From Microcella flavibacter (GTDB lineage: Bacteria; Actinomycetota; Actinomycetes; Actinomycetales; Microbacteriaceae), in the NCBI RefSeq assembly GCF_012530535.1, contig NZ_CP051299.1, forward strand, positions 186,001 to 250,000: DNA of 64,000 nucleotides, written 5' to 3'. The notes under the pieces are model-generated. The model saw nothing but the letters and a program-made list of their open reading frames with translations, made no database searches and was not told where the DNA came from. Each line of letters starts with the position of its first letter. Positions within the stretch are counted from its first letter, which is position 1. Both the position numbers and the translations under genes were made by a program. Shown piece by piece: positions 15,553 through 26,200 of the stretch.

Positions 15553-16967
15553 AGTAGTGCCCCATAAGGTGGTGTAGCCCGGTGGCTGGCTCGTCGTCTT
15601 GGACGTGGGCGCGGTCACCGTGGTGTTCCTTCGAGGAAATTCTCACATCCCACTCGAAAGGCATCACACACGATGACCGCTCCACATATTGTCGACCCTG
15701 CTGGCGTTCTTGGCGAGGCTCTCGCCGAGGCGTCCCCGGATTTGATGCGCAGCCTGCTGCAGACCATGATCAACGCACTGCTGTCCGCGGACGCGGACGC
15801 CGTCGTCGGCGCCGAATGGGGCAAACCCAGCCCCGATCGGCTCACGCAGCGCAACGGCTATCGGCGCCGCGAGCTGGACACTCGCGTCGGGACGGTCGAC
15901 GTCGCGATCCCGAAGTTGAGGTCAGGAACCTACTTCCCCGAGTGGCTCATGGAGCGCCGCAAGCGCGCTGAGACTGCGCTGATCACCGTCGTCGCGGACT
16001 GCTACCTCGCCGGGGTCTCCACCCGGCGGATGGACAAGCTGGTGAAGACCCTCGGCATCCACTCGCTGTCCAAGTCGCAGGTCTCGCGCATGGCCGCCGA
16101 TCTCGACGAGCACGTCGAGCAGTTCCGCCACCGCCCTCTTGGTGATGCCGGACCGTTCACCTTCGTTGCCGCTGACGCGCTGACCATGAAAGTGCGTGAA
16201 GGCGGCAGGGTGATCAACGCCGTGGTGCTGATCGCGACCGGCGTCAACGCCGACGGACGCCGCGAAGTCCTCGGCCTGCGGGTCGCCACCTCCGAAACAG
16301 GGGCGGCCTGGAACTCGTTCTTCGCCGATCTCGTCGCACGCGGCCTGGGCGGGGTTCGTCTGGTCACCTCCGACGCCCACCAAGGCCTCGTGGAGGCGAT
16401 CGCCGCGAACCTGCCCGGCGCGAGCTGGCAACGATGCAGGACGCACTACGCCGCGAACCTGATGTCCGTGTGCCCGAAGAGCATGTGGCCGGCGGTGAAG
16501 GCGATGCTGCACTCCGTCTACGACCAGCCCGACGCAGCCTCCGTCCACGCCCAGTTCGACCGACTCCTGGACTACGTCGACGGCAAGCTGCCCGACGCGC
16601 ACGAGCACCTCGACGCCGCGAGAGCGGACATCCTCGCGTTCACGCAGTTCCCCGAGGGGCTCTGGCAGCAGATCTGGTCCAACAACCCCAACGAGCGCCT
16701 GAACCGAGAGATCCGCCGCCGCACCGACAGTGTCGGCATCTTCCCCAATCGCGACGCGATCGTCCGCCTCGTCGGCGCGGTCCTGGCCGAGCAGACCGAC
16801 GAATGGGCCGAAGGACGCCGCTACCTCGGCCTCGACATCCTCGCCAAGTCCCGTCTGAGCCTCGTGCCCGACACCGGAAACGAGGTGACTACCGACACCG
16901 TCCTCGAACTCAGCGCTTAACCCATCACTTCGAAGGACCGCGCTACACCACTACCTGGGACTTGACC
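15553..16967 (+). mobile_element. Complete IS256-family insertion sequence (1415 bp)
   Basis: The ends carry imperfect inverted repeats of about 31 bp (15553-15583 and 16937-16967, 21 of 31 positions matching by eye), with the shared core TGGTGTAGC. One 415-codon transposase gene fills the interior. The element is bracketed by an exact 8-bp direct repeat GTGTGGCT at 15545-15552 and 16968-16975, which is the target duplication length expected for IS256. Intact transposase, matching ends and an undamaged target duplication indicate a recent insertion. Confidence 0.92.
15673..16920 (+). CDS. IS256-family transposase
   Basis: A 415-residue mutator-type DDE transposase. Visible family features are the N-terminal LLQTMINALLSADADAVVG, the block RLTQRNGYRRRELDTRVG, then FTFVAADALTMKVREGG carrying the first aspartate, VRLVTSDAHQGLVEAI with the second aspartate, WQRCRTHYAANLM, and late QIWSNNPNERLNREIRRRT containing the catalytic-type glutamate. 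Length is normal for the family and there is no frameshift, so it is probably active. It moves only the surrounding IS. Confidence 0.97.
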   Translation: MTAPHIVDPAGVLGEALAEASPDLMRSLLQTMINALLSADADAVVGAEWGKPSPDRLTQRNGYRRRELDTRVGTVDVAIPKLRSGTYFPEWLMERRKRAETALITVVADCYLAGVSTRRMDKLVKTLGIHSLSKSQVSRMAADLDEHVEQFRHRPLGDAGPFTFVAADALTMKVREGGRVINAVVLIATGVNADGRREVLGLRVATSETGAAWNSFFADLVARGLGGVRLVTSDAHQGLVEAIAANLPGASWQRCRTHYAANLMSVCPKSMWPAVKAMLHSVYDQPDAASVHAQFDRLLDYVDGKLPDAHEHLDAARADILAFTQFPEGLWQQIWSNNPNERLNREIRRRTDSVGIFPNRDAIVRLVGAVLAEQTDEWAEGRRYLGLDILAKSRLSLVPDTGNEVTTDTVLELSA

Positions 16968-17170
16968 GTGTGGCTTGCTTTCGGCACATATCGCTGTCCC
17001 CAGAGGGAGGTGGGGGCCGCCGCCGAAGAGTCCCGCAAAAGAGGGCTCCTTTCGTGAGGCGACCTATCCGCAGGCGCCCCATCCGCCCGAGGGCATCCGG
17101 ATGTTCGTTCCACTGGCGCGCCGGGCCGTGTCGGCCTCGGACCAAGCCGGCAGCTCGGTACGATCGATGG

Positions 17171-18244
17171 ATGCGCAATGGTGAGATCTCGGTCCTGGAT
17201 CTCTTCGCCGGCGCCGGCGGCCTCACGGCCGGATTCCACTCCGCGTCGACGCGGTACCGGTCGATCGCAGCCGTCGAATGGGACGCCGCGGCGGCCGCCT
17301 CGTACGAGGCGACCTTCGGTGAGGGGATCATGCACAACGTCCCGATCCAGGAATGGTTGAAGAACGGCGACGTGCCCGACTCTGTGGATGTGATCGTCGG
17401 AGGGCCGCCGTGCCAGGGCTTCTCCACGCTCGGCAAGCGGGTCGTCGAGGATGAGCGCAACTCGTTGTGGGAGCAGTACGAGGAGACGATCCTCCGCACC
17501 GACCCTAAGTACTTCGTCGTCGAGAACGTCGCGGCCTTCTCGAAGTCGCCGCAATTCGAGCAGTTCCTCGCGTCCACCGAGCCCGGCGGGAGGCTCGAGG
17601 GGTACCAGTTCGAGCACTGGATCCTCAACGCGGCGGATTACGGGGCCCCTCAGGCGCGCAAGCGGGCCGTGATGATCGGCCGCCGGAGCTCGCTGCCTCT
17701 GGTGGGCGCCCCGCCCGCGACCCACATCGGACGCCACGCGACGGTGGCGGACGCGTTCGCCGGCGTTCCGACGGACCCGCGACCGGTCAGCGCGTTGTCC
17801 GGTCGAACCACCACGTATGCGGGCAAGGAGTTCGCCGGTTCTTTCATCCCGAGCGAGTTGCACATCGCTCGTGACTACGCCAAGGTCTCGATGGATCGCT
17901 TTCAGAAGATTCCGAAGGGCGGCAACCGCTTCGACCTTCCGGATGACCTGCTCGCGCCGTGCTGGCGCGGGCACCGTTCCGGCTCGGCGGACGTGATGGG
18001 CCGCATGCACTGGGACCGACCATCGGTGACCATCCGCACGGAGTTCTTCAAGCCGGAGAAGGGGCGCTACCTGCACCCCGAGGCGAACAGGGCGATCACC
18101 CACTACGAGGCGGCTCGCCTGCAGGGCTTCAGTGAGGATCACCGCTTCGTGGGCTCCCGGACGGCGATCGCCCGGCAGATCGGCAACGCCGTGCCGGTGC
18201 AGCTCGCGGCTGCGATCGCCCGGCATCTCGAACCGCTGCTCTGA
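17171..18244 (+). CDS. drmMII: C5 cytosine DNA methyltransferase (DrmMII-like)
   Basis: A 357-residue single-chain C5 methyltransferase with motifs in normal order: DLFAGAGGLTAGF (motif I), GGPPCQGFSTLG with the catalytic cysteine (motif IV), FVVENVAAF (motif VI), QARKRAVMIG (motif VIII) and RQIGNAVPV (motif X). The target-recognition region lies between about residues 210 and 300. ATG at 17171 just precedes motif I. The gene is convergent with drmB, 9 bp apart, and lies opposite the vsr gene on the far side of the locus. In class 2 DISARM a C5 methyltransferase marks host DNA; the same role is inferred here. A solitary modification enzyme is the alternative. Confidence 0.85.
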   Translation: MRNGEISVLDLFAGAGGLTAGFHSASTRYRSIAAVEWDAAAAASYEATFGEGIMHNVPIQEWLKNGDVPDSVDVIVGGPPCQGFSTLGKRVVEDERNSLWEQYEETILRTDPKYFVVENVAAFSKSPQFEQFLASTEPGGRLEGYQFEHWILNAADYGAPQARKRAVMIGRRSSLPLVGAPPATHIGRHATVADAFAGVPTDPRPVSALSGRTTTYAGKEFAGSFIPSELHIARDYAKVSMDRFQKIPKGGNRFDLPDDLLAPCWRGHRSGSADVMGRMHWDRPSVTIRTEFFKPEKGRYLHPEANRAITHYEAARLQGFSEDHRFVGSRTAIARQIGNAVPVQLAAAIARHLEPLL

Positions 18245-18253
18245 CCTCGGCGC

Positions 18254-20038
18254 TCACCCCCCGGTCGACTGCTCGAGCATGGTCGAGAGGAGAGTCTGGA
18301 AGTAGCCGGGCGCGCCTTCTCCGCCCACCAGGGTGAGGCGGTCGAGCAGGAGATTGCTCGACTCGCACGAGGTCTCGGGCGACAGCACGCACGCGTGGCA
18401 CGCTGCCAGGTTGAGCCCGTCGATGCTCTGCGGCTCGCTCTCGCTGCAGACCGGGTCGTTTGCGCACCACGCGGCCTGCTCCACCGCGCGCACGACCGCG
18501 TTCGCCAGATGCGCGGTCTCCCCCTGCCGGACCAGGCCGCCGAGCGTCCCCTCCACGTCGGAGGACGTGGTGTAGATGAACACCCCGTAGTCGCCCTCGC
18601 CCTCGCAGTAGATGCGCTCGCGGAGCGACGGGGCTGAGTATCCGCTGCGGAACGCCAGCTCGGCCATCAGAACGTGCGCGAGGGTGTGAAGCAGGACGTA
18701 CTCCGGCGACGCCTCATGCAGTCGGCCGCCGAGCACGGATGCAGCCTGAGCTTCGACGACCGGGGCGAACCTCGCCGTGACGGCGGGAGATGACGCCCAC
18801 GCATCCACTGCGGCCCCGCCGAGCTTCAGGAAGATCCCCTCGCCCCAACCCTCGACAGCGGGTAACCACTTGGATTCGAGGTCGCTCGCGGGCACGGACG
18901 GCACCAGCTCGGCATCGGGCCGGTATCGCGAGAAGCCGTAGGACGCGCGAACTTCGCGCACCCGGTCGACGAGCACGACCGAGTCGACGAGAGAGCGCAG
19001 TCCCGACGCGACCGGCCCTCCGTCGTCGGGGAGGGGTGCCCGGCGGGTCTCGAAGTCGACCGTCGGGGCGGCATCCCTCGACGCCGCGAGGAAGGCCTCG
19101 AACTCCTCTGCGAGCAGCGATCCGCGGGTCGCCCGAAGCGGCGGCGCGTCCCCGCGCGCCTCCGCGACGACCTCGCGCACCGTCGCTGCAGGGCACTTCA
19201 GTGCTGCGGACATCTGCGAAACGAGCTGCACCTCGAGGTCTGTATCGGGTCGGGCGAGCAGAGCGCCGAAGAACGGATGACGTCGCACTGCGTCCTCGAT
19301 CTCGAGCGCCCTCCCCTCCACCTCGGGTATGTCGATGGCGCTGACCGTCTCCCCGAAGTGGAGGCTGGTCGCGCCCCGCTGCTGGACATCGATCGGCTTG
19401 CCGCAGCCGGGGGAGCCGGACTCCCACGGCTGCGCGCCCCAGCAGGTCTGACCCTCCCGGAGGAGGATGTCGCGACGGAGCTCGCCGAGACTGCGCGAAG
19501 TGCCGCACGCCTCGCACACGACCTCGAGCGCACTCAGGCCCTCCGCGCGACCCCTGGAGGAGCGGAACCGGAGTCGATCCGTGGACGAGCACTCGCCAGG
19601 GGCGCTCGCGTGCACCCACTTGACCCAGGGCACGTCTCCGACATGACTGCGCTCGGTGCAGACGACGACGAACCTGATCGGGACGAGACGGCCCTCGCAC
19701 TCCTCGCAGAGCGGGCGCGTCCCCTTCTCGCGGCTTCTCCGCCACCGCGTCATCGCCTGGCACTCCTGGCAGACCAGCCAGGACGGGAAGCGGACGAACT
19801 CCAGGCCGCCGCTCCGTCCGCGACCGTCCTCCTTGTGAGGAGGAGCGCCCCAGAGCCGGTCCACCCGGAGTTTCGACGCGAGACGGTCGCAGGGGATCTC
19901 CTGCCGCTGCGCGACGGGGGGCCAGTGGTCCCCGGTGACCGCCATGAACGATTCGCCGACGATGTCAACGATGGCCCCCGGGCCGAACGGCGAGACCGTC
20001 TCCGAGAGCCTGATCGACCGCTGCTTGACGTCGTTCAT
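18254..20038 (-). CDS. drmB: DrmB-like DUF1998 protein of a DISARM-type system
   Basis: A 594-residue protein. It begins SIRLSETVSPFGPGAIVDI, which is the DrmB N-terminal signature, then has two four-cysteine zinc-type clusters (CQEC with CEEC near residues 85-110; CEAC around 180). The C-terminal DUF1998 part has C-N-DPVC, LAACHACVLSPETSCE and NLLLDRL, the usual cysteine series. The ATG at 20038 overlaps the TGA of drmA (ATGA), so the two are coupled. DrmB works with the helicase DrmA in binding and restricting incoming DNA. It is third in a minus-strand operon headed by the GHKL-helicase gene. Confidence 0.9.
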   Translation of the reverse strand: MNDVKQRSIRLSETVSPFGPGAIVDIVGESFMAVTGDHWPPVAQRQEIPCDRLASKLRVDRLWGAPPHKEDGRGRSGGLEFVRFPSWLVCQECQAMTRWRRSREKGTRPLCEECEGRLVPIRFVVVCTERSHVGDVPWVKWVHASAPGECSSTDRLRFRSSRGRAEGLSALEVVCEACGTSRSLGELRRDILLREGQTCWGAQPWESGSPGCGKPIDVQQRGATSLHFGETVSAIDIPEVEGRALEIEDAVRRHPFFGALLARPDTDLEVQLVSQMSAALKCPAATVREVVAEARGDAPPLRATRGSLLAEEFEAFLAASRDAAPTVDFETRRAPLPDDGGPVASGLRSLVDSVVLVDRVREVRASYGFSRYRPDAELVPSVPASDLESKWLPAVEGWGEGIFLKLGGAAVDAWASSPAVTARFAPVVEAQAASVLGGRLHEASPEYVLLHTLAHVLMAELAFRSGYSAPSLRERIYCEGEGDYGVFIYTTSSDVEGTLGGLVRQGETAHLANAVVRAVEQAAWCANDPVCSESEPQSIDGLNLAACHACVLSPETSCESSNLLLDRLTLVGGEGAPGYFQTLLSTMLEQSTGG

Positions 20039-23000
20039 CGTCTCTCCCCATCCGCTCGGATCCGAACCACCTGATCGACGGAGCGCATCGAGTTCATGAC
20101 GGGCCACCCCGCCCCCGATTCCGTGAACTGCCGGAGGAGCCTCTCGGACGCCTCCGCGGATCGGTACTTCAGGCCCGCTCCAGTCTCGCGCGCCTCGGAG
20201 GCGCGCCGATCCCACTCGTCCACCGCAGCGCGGAGCTCCTCGGCGACCCGAGCGCTCTCCGGAGGATCGGCTTCGGCGACATGCGCGAGGATCGCGTCGA
20301 CGACGCGCTGCGTCGATACGGAGTCCTTCCGGAACATCCGTGCGTCGTCGTTCCCGCTCAAGCCGGCCGCATGACGCATCAGGATCACCAGGATCGCGCG
20401 GAGCGCGCGACGGCGCGCTTGCAGAGCCCACGGCGAGACCGACGAGGGTTCGACGAAGCGGTAGATGGACGTGTGATGCGGGATGAAGGACTCGAAGATC
20501 GAACGGTCCCTCGGTTTGCTCGAGCGGAGCATGGTCACCACCAGTCCCGGCACGGCCCCGCGTCCCACGCGACTCGTCGCCTGAATGTACTCGGAGGTCG
20601 ACTTGGGCTGGCCGTTCACCAGCATGAGCCCGAGCCGCGCGACGTCGATGCCAACGGACAGGATGTTCGTGGTCGCGAGCGCGTCGAGTGCCTCCCCGTC
20701 GTCGTCAGGGCCGACGCCGAGCTGGTCTAATACACGGAGAAGCTCGTCTGCATCGACGTTGCCGTTCAGCTCTTCGACGCCGTCCCGCGCGGGGACTCGG
20801 GTCGGCGCGCCGGTCGAGTCGCGCATCCTGTCGAGATTGGTGCGGACGTCGTCCCGAAGGATCGTCACTGTTCGGCCCAGCTCCCTGAGGCTGTTGTGGT
20901 ATACGACCAGTGTCCAGTAAGCGTCCAGGGTCGCGCCCTGCATGTCCAGACCGACGGGTGCCTGCAGGAGATCGGCGGCCATCTGCCCCAGGGCCCATGC
21001 CGGGGTGTGAGCCTGCGGCATCACTCCGACGTAGAGCCGCCCAGGGGTGTCGGGATCCGGTTCGGCGAAGTAGTTGTCATCCGCGTCGATCCCGCTCGGC
21101 GGGAAGAGAGCCACATCGGATGCCATGAGCTCCGAGATCTGGCTCGACGCCGCTCTCGTCGTCGCGGTGGAGGCCACGACCTTGGCCGGGCTGCCCGTCC
21201 AGGAGAGCAGCGCCCGCACTGCGGCCTCGTAGACGCCGACGATGGTGCCGAGCGGGCCCGAGATGAGGTGCAGCTCGTCCTGGATGATGAGTGAGGGCGG
21301 GCGGCAAGCGGAGCTGCCGAGGCCGAACAGCTCGGCGCCCTTCGGAATCCATGCCAGTCGGGCGAGCTTATCCACGGTGGCGACGAGCATCGTCGGCGGC
21401 TCCTCGTAGATCGCCTCGTCGACGACCTGCACGGGGAGGGATGCGTGGAACTCGCATTCGGCGCGGGGGCAGAAGAACTCGAAGCGAGCACTGTCGGCTC
21501 TGATGCCGTACCTGCCCTCGTCCGCGGTGCGGCGCACCGGCAGGATGCTCTCGTCGCACCAGGGGCAGGCGCGCACCTGGAAGCGATTCCGTGGACGCGC
21601 CTCCTTCAGCGTGCTGCGGCGCTGCACCTTCGCTTCCGCGAACGTTCCCGGTGTCGTCGAGTTGCCGAGCCACAGCCCGATGGAGAACGGAGGTGCGCCG
21701 CGGAGCGCGGGTTCGGCGCGCCGGAGCAGCTCCAGAGCGCAGATCAGGATCGCTGCGCGCTGGAACTGCTGCGCCGTCAGCAGCCGCATCGTGTAACGGG
21801 TAATGACCGCTGTGCCGCCGCCTGCATGGCCGTGGACCAGCCGGCGTCGGATCATCTCGATGGCGGCCAGTCCCAGATAGGCCTCGGTCTTGCCGCCACC
21901 CGTGGGGAACCAGATCAGGTCCACCAGCTCGCGATCGCGGTGCGAACCATCCACCGTCGACGCGAGGCTCAGAAGGATGAACCCGAGCTGGAACGGCCGC
22001 CACCGCGGCTCCTCCGCACTGTCCGACCGCGAACGCAGCATCTGAGCGCGCATTGCCCTGTTAGCGAGCCGGAACGACGTCAAGGTCGCAGCGTCTCGTC
22101 CCAGGAGCTCGACGCCCTCCTCCATTCTGACGATCGCGCGCTCGATCTCCGAGCCGATCGCGTCCGCAGCGATGCGGTGCCGCTCAGCGACGCTCTCGGC
22201 CTTCCGGTCGACCTCCTCCGACCACGCACGATAGTCCTGGATGAAGGAGCGCAGCCCGCTCTGGAGCGCTTCGATGTCAATCTCCGCGTCGCCGAGGACG
22301 TCGAGCCGCAGGAAGTCCCCGTCCCCTCGACGCGCCCGGATTGCAGGGATCTCCGCCGCCGGCATCACGGCGGTGCGTATCGCGGTCGGATGGTCTGCTG
22401 CGCCCCAGTCGACGGAGACACCGTGCCCGACGCCGAAGGAGTGCTTGTCCCGATACCGCAGCTCGAGCTCGAGCTCCTCATCCGAAGTGGTGAAGGGCCT
22501 GCTCGACGGGTATGGGAGGAGGGTTCCGTCGTTCAGCTCTACCTCGAATCCGGCCTGGAACAGGCAGAGCTCCGGTCGGGCCTTCGCCTCGCCGCGGCCG
22601 ACGGTCGCTGCAGAGGAAAGCGCGACGGTGGTCAGGGAGCCGCGGTCGAAGCGACGTGTCCGCCAGGTCACGCGCGCACGCCCACCGAAGATGGCCGCGG
22701 TCCCGCTCCTTCGCGCGTCGATGACGACCGCCTCGTCGATCGGGCGCCGTGCCCAACTGCGGGGAGTAGACGCCGTGGGATCGTCCGACATCTCCGACTC
22801 GCTCGTCGTCGCCCGGCCGACGGTGTCGGAACCGAACTCGACCGCTGCAGGCGCCGGCGCGCCACCCCGCTGCTCGTAGACGCCGGCGAACGCTCGGATC
22901 TCGAGGTGGTCGGAGTCGTGGAGGAACGACATGCCCATCGAGGAGGGCGCCCAGCCGAACGAGCCGACGAGGTTCTTCCCGGGGTCCTCCTCGGTGTCGT

Positions 23001-23268
23001 CCTCGACGGGCATCTCGGAATCCTCGAAGATGTCCGCATCGTCTCCTTCGAAGTCCGCCTCGTCAGCCGACAGCGGCTCGTCGAGGAGTCCCCCGATCAG
23101 GGGGGAGCCATCCGCTGCCTCGCTCTCGATCGGGAAGAGGACACCCACGAGGTACGTGAAGACCGGGTTCTGCTCGATCACCTCATCCGGCTCGCCGAGG
23201 GGCCCGATCCACTCCGCACGCAGGCGCTCGACCAGCCGGTGGCGATCGTCCTTCTCGTCGATGCTCAT
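20035..23268 (-). CDS. drmA: DrmA-like helicase of a DISARM-type system
   Basis: A 1077-residue protein. The N-terminal 400 residues are acidic and beta-rich (GSFGWAPSSMGMSFLHDSD). The helicase core has Walker A IWFPTGGGKTEAYLGLAAIE near residue 455, a DEAH-like IIQDELHLISGPLG near 665, VVASTATTRAA, and C-terminal motifs ILSVGIDVARLGLM and EYIQATSRVGRG near 895. These are the landmarks of DrmA. The protein unwinds or translocates on DNA together with DrmB. Both ends overlap neighbouring genes by ATGA, showing tight coupling in the operon. No PLD nuclease (DrmC) gene accompanies it. Confidence 0.92.
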   Translation of the reverse strand: MSIDEKDDRHRLVERLRAEWIGPLGEPDEVIEQNPVFTYLVGVLFPIESEAADGSPLIGGLLDEPLSADEADFEGDDADIFEDSEMPVEDDTEEDPGKNLVGSFGWAPSSMGMSFLHDSDHLEIRAFAGVYEQRGGAPAPAAVEFGSDTVGRATTSESEMSDDPTASTPRSWARRPIDEAVVIDARRSGTAAIFGGRARVTWRTRRFDRGSLTTVALSSAATVGRGEAKARPELCLFQAGFEVELNDGTLLPYPSSRPFTTSDEELELELRYRDKHSFGVGHGVSVDWGAADHPTAIRTAVMPAAEIPAIRARRGDGDFLRLDVLGDAEIDIEALQSGLRSFIQDYRAWSEEVDRKAESVAERHRIAADAIGSEIERAIVRMEEGVELLGRDAATLTSFRLANRAMRAQMLRSRSDSAEEPRWRPFQLGFILLSLASTVDGSHRDRELVDLIWFPTGGGKTEAYLGLAAIEMIRRRLVHGHAGGGTAVITRYTMRLLTAQQFQRAAILICALELLRRAEPALRGAPPFSIGLWLGNSTTPGTFAEAKVQRRSTLKEARPRNRFQVRACPWCDESILPVRRTADEGRYGIRADSARFEFFCPRAECEFHASLPVQVVDEAIYEEPPTMLVATVDKLARLAWIPKGAELFGLGSSACRPPSLIIQDELHLISGPLGTIVGVYEAAVRALLSWTGSPAKVVASTATTRAASSQISELMASDVALFPPSGIDADDNYFAEPDPDTPGRLYVGVMPQAHTPAWALGQMAADLLQAPVGLDMQGATLDAYWTLVVYHNSLRELGRTVTILRDDVRTNLDRMRDSTGAPTRVPARDGVEELNGNVDADELLRVLDQLGVGPDDDGEALDALATTNILSVGIDVARLGLMLVNGQPKSTSEYIQATSRVGRGAVPGLVVTMLRSSKPRDRSIFESFIPHHTSIYRFVEPSSVSPWALQARRRALRAILVILMRHAAGLSGNDDARMFRKDSVSTQRVVDAILAHVAEADPPESARVAEELRAAVDEWDRRASEARETGAGLKYRSAEASERLLRQFTESGAGWPVMNSMRSVDQVVRIRADGERR

Positions 23269-26200
23269 CCCGCGCTCCAGAGATGATCGAACTCGGTGAA
23301 CGCGAGACGATCACCGAACTGCTCGAACGTGTCCTCGACGTTCACGATCAGACACCTCTCCTTGCCGCCGTTCCTCGGCCCGCGTAGTCCGCGGCCGATC
23401 ATCTGGTGGTAGCGGTTCGGGCTGAAGGTCGGACGCGCGATGTAGAGCGCGCGGGTCTTCGGGGCGTCGAAGCCCTGCGTCAGCAATTCGCAATTGACGA
23501 GGATCCGTGTCTCACCCGCCTTGAACTTCTCGATCACCCGGCGGCGCTCAGGCATCCGCATGCTGCCGTCGACCGCTGCTGCGTCCTCCCGTCCCTCGAG
23601 TCGGAGCAGCGCGGCCACGGTGTGGGCGGAGACCACTGACGGGGCGAAGACGAGGATCGGCCACTCGGGGTCCTGCTTGAGGATGTCGTCCACGAGCATC
23701 TGAGTCCTGTCGAGATCCTGCCCGATACGGTCGAGCATCGACTTCGTGACCTCCTTCAGGCGGAAGAACTCCTTGTCAGCTGTGGCGTCGAGCGGGACGT
23801 TCATGCCGGTGAGCACTCGATGGTCGACCTCCGCCAGCACCTCACGACGACGCAGCTCCGCGATCGGCTCATCGCCGAGACTGGGGGCGTCGATGCGCCG
23901 GGCTCCGAAGCGATTGGCGAAGAGCCGGTTCGTCTCGTCGTTCCGGCCGCGGTACGCGGTCGCGGTCAGCCCGATGAGGGGGCGGTCCGTCCGGGACGCG
24001 GTCAGCCCGAGCCATCGGAGGATCTCGGTGTAGCTGCGGGAACCTGCGGTGTGGGCCTCGTCGATCACGACGATCCCCGGCTCCGACAGCCATCTGTACA
24101 TGTCCGCCTGCGGGCTGTTGATGCGGGTCAACAGCTGATCGTCCGTGGCGACGACGATGTGGACGTCCTGGACCGATTCGTCCAGCTCCCGACCGCCGAA
24201 GAACCGCGATATTTCCATGACGCGCCGATCCCCGACTGCGCGCCAGACCTCCATCCAGGACGCGATCGCCTGCTCGCAGAGCTCCTCGGACTGGGCGATC
24301 CAGAGGATCGGGCCCCTGAGCTCGTCGCTCACCAGGAGCCGCACGATCGACTCCACGGCGACGCGTGTCTTGCCGGCCCCGGTCGGGAGGTTGAGAAGAG
24401 CGCGCGCCGCCTGGCCGTCGGTGCTCCGCTCCAGGGCGATCTCGCGCACGCCCTTCGCGATCTCCTCCTGGAAGTCGTGCAGCGGCGCGAGCTCCACCTT
24501 TCCCAGAACGTGCTCCACCGGGAGGGGGTTGCGGGCCTTCGCCCCGGCGAACGCCGTCGCGAAGCCGAGGGAGGCGACCAGGCGTTGAGCCTCGGGCGAG
24601 CCCGCCCATTGCTGCGGGACCTGGATCCCCTTCCCTGCCATCGTCTCCTTGAGCATGAGGAGCGCGTCGTAACCCCTCACAGTCAGGTAGAGCTCCGCGA
24701 CCTCGCGATCGTTCTGAGCGCCCTTCCGCTGCCGCACTGATGCGAGAAGCCCATCGGGAAGCAGGCCACCGAGCTGCTCTGCATCGGCGAGCAGGAGGAT
24801 CTTCTCCACGTCGGACCCTGCGGCGCGCACTCTTCCGACAAGTTCGTTCACGCGGAGCTGCTGGCCGAGGTCGATCACCCGATGGATCTCCTCGTCCGAC
24901 AGTCGGAGCTGGAGAAGCTGGGAGACCTGCGACAGCACGCCGATCTCGTCGAGCGATTCGTCGATCGTCAGGAGATCTCCCTGCTCGATGCCCAGCAGCT
25001 CCTTCTCGCGCATGCCGTTGGGGCCCTGGATCTTCCTGACGATACGCGGGCTGGATCGCACCTTGTACCGGGAAAGGTCCGCATCGCCCGCGAGGCGAGG
25101 GAGGGCGGGGAAGACATCGAGCAGCGGTACCTCCTCGGCTCCCTCGATGATCTCCAGTGCTCGTCGGAGGACCTCTTCGCTCGTCCTGAGCCCCCACTGG
25201 TCGGCGAGCCGGGCAGCGGCGGATTTGCTGCACGGGAGGTAGGACGTGCCATCGGCGCGCAGCTCGAGCGCGTCATCCGCGCTGAGCGCGAGCACGACGG
25301 AGGATCGCTCCACGATACGGATCTGCCCGTCGGGCGATACCGCGGGCAGCTTCGCACTCCGCGTGAACTTCCTTCTATCTGCAGCCTGGAGGAGCGTCTC
25401 GGTCAACCGCTCCATGCCGTCGGCCTCGAGCATGTAGTCGCTCCGCCGGAACGCGAACTCGATCGCCGAATCCGGGGCTGACGCCAGGTCTTTCGGAAGA
25501 GAGAGGGCGAGAGCGAGGTCGCGATCAGCCATCACCGGGAGGAACGCGCCGTAGGCGGACAAGCTCGGGCCGAGGGCGACCGCGAAGGGCAACGAGCCCA
25601 GCGTGGTCTGAGCCCGGCCGTACTCGGTCAGCGCCCACAGCGCCGGGGACACCACGTCCGTGGCGCCCTTCGCGCCCGTCGACACGGTGAACCCGATGCT
25701 GAGCTTCTGGGTGTCCAGGTTGCGGATGATCTCGGCGGACCACGCCGTGAGCGCCTGGTGATCATCCTTCAGGTCGTGGAGGAGGCTCAACGGGCCCGTT
25801 CCGACGGCAGTCGGCCAATGGATCTCGAGCAGACGCGCATTCTGGGCTGCGAGACGAGCTTCCAGGTGGCTGGTCACATGCGACCGCCACCGGGCGTACA
25901 CGAGGTCGTCGCTCAGGTCGGCACGCGAATCCGCACCGGTGAGGCATCCCGCGGCTGCGAGGAGATCTCCGCGACCGCGGTGAATTGCTGGATCCGCGTG
26001 CAGGGCGTCATTCTCGGCCGCGATCCGCTGATCCGCGAAAATCGATGACGCGGTCCGCCAGGTCCCGGTTCTGTCGCGCACCTTGATGGTCCTGCCTGCG
26101 TCGACCGCCTCTCGCATCGCCCGGATGCCCGACGCGGGTGAAGCCGAGGTGATGGCACTCCAGTAGCGCTCCCACTCGGCCTCGCCCCAGGACGATCTGA

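Larger units (their letters stand above)
15545..16975. repeat. 8-bp target site duplication of the IS
   Basis: GTGTGGCT occurs at 15545-15552 and again at 16968-16975, directly abutting the two inverted-repeat ends. The two copies are identical, as expected for a transposition that has not been followed by deletion. Confidence 0.85.
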
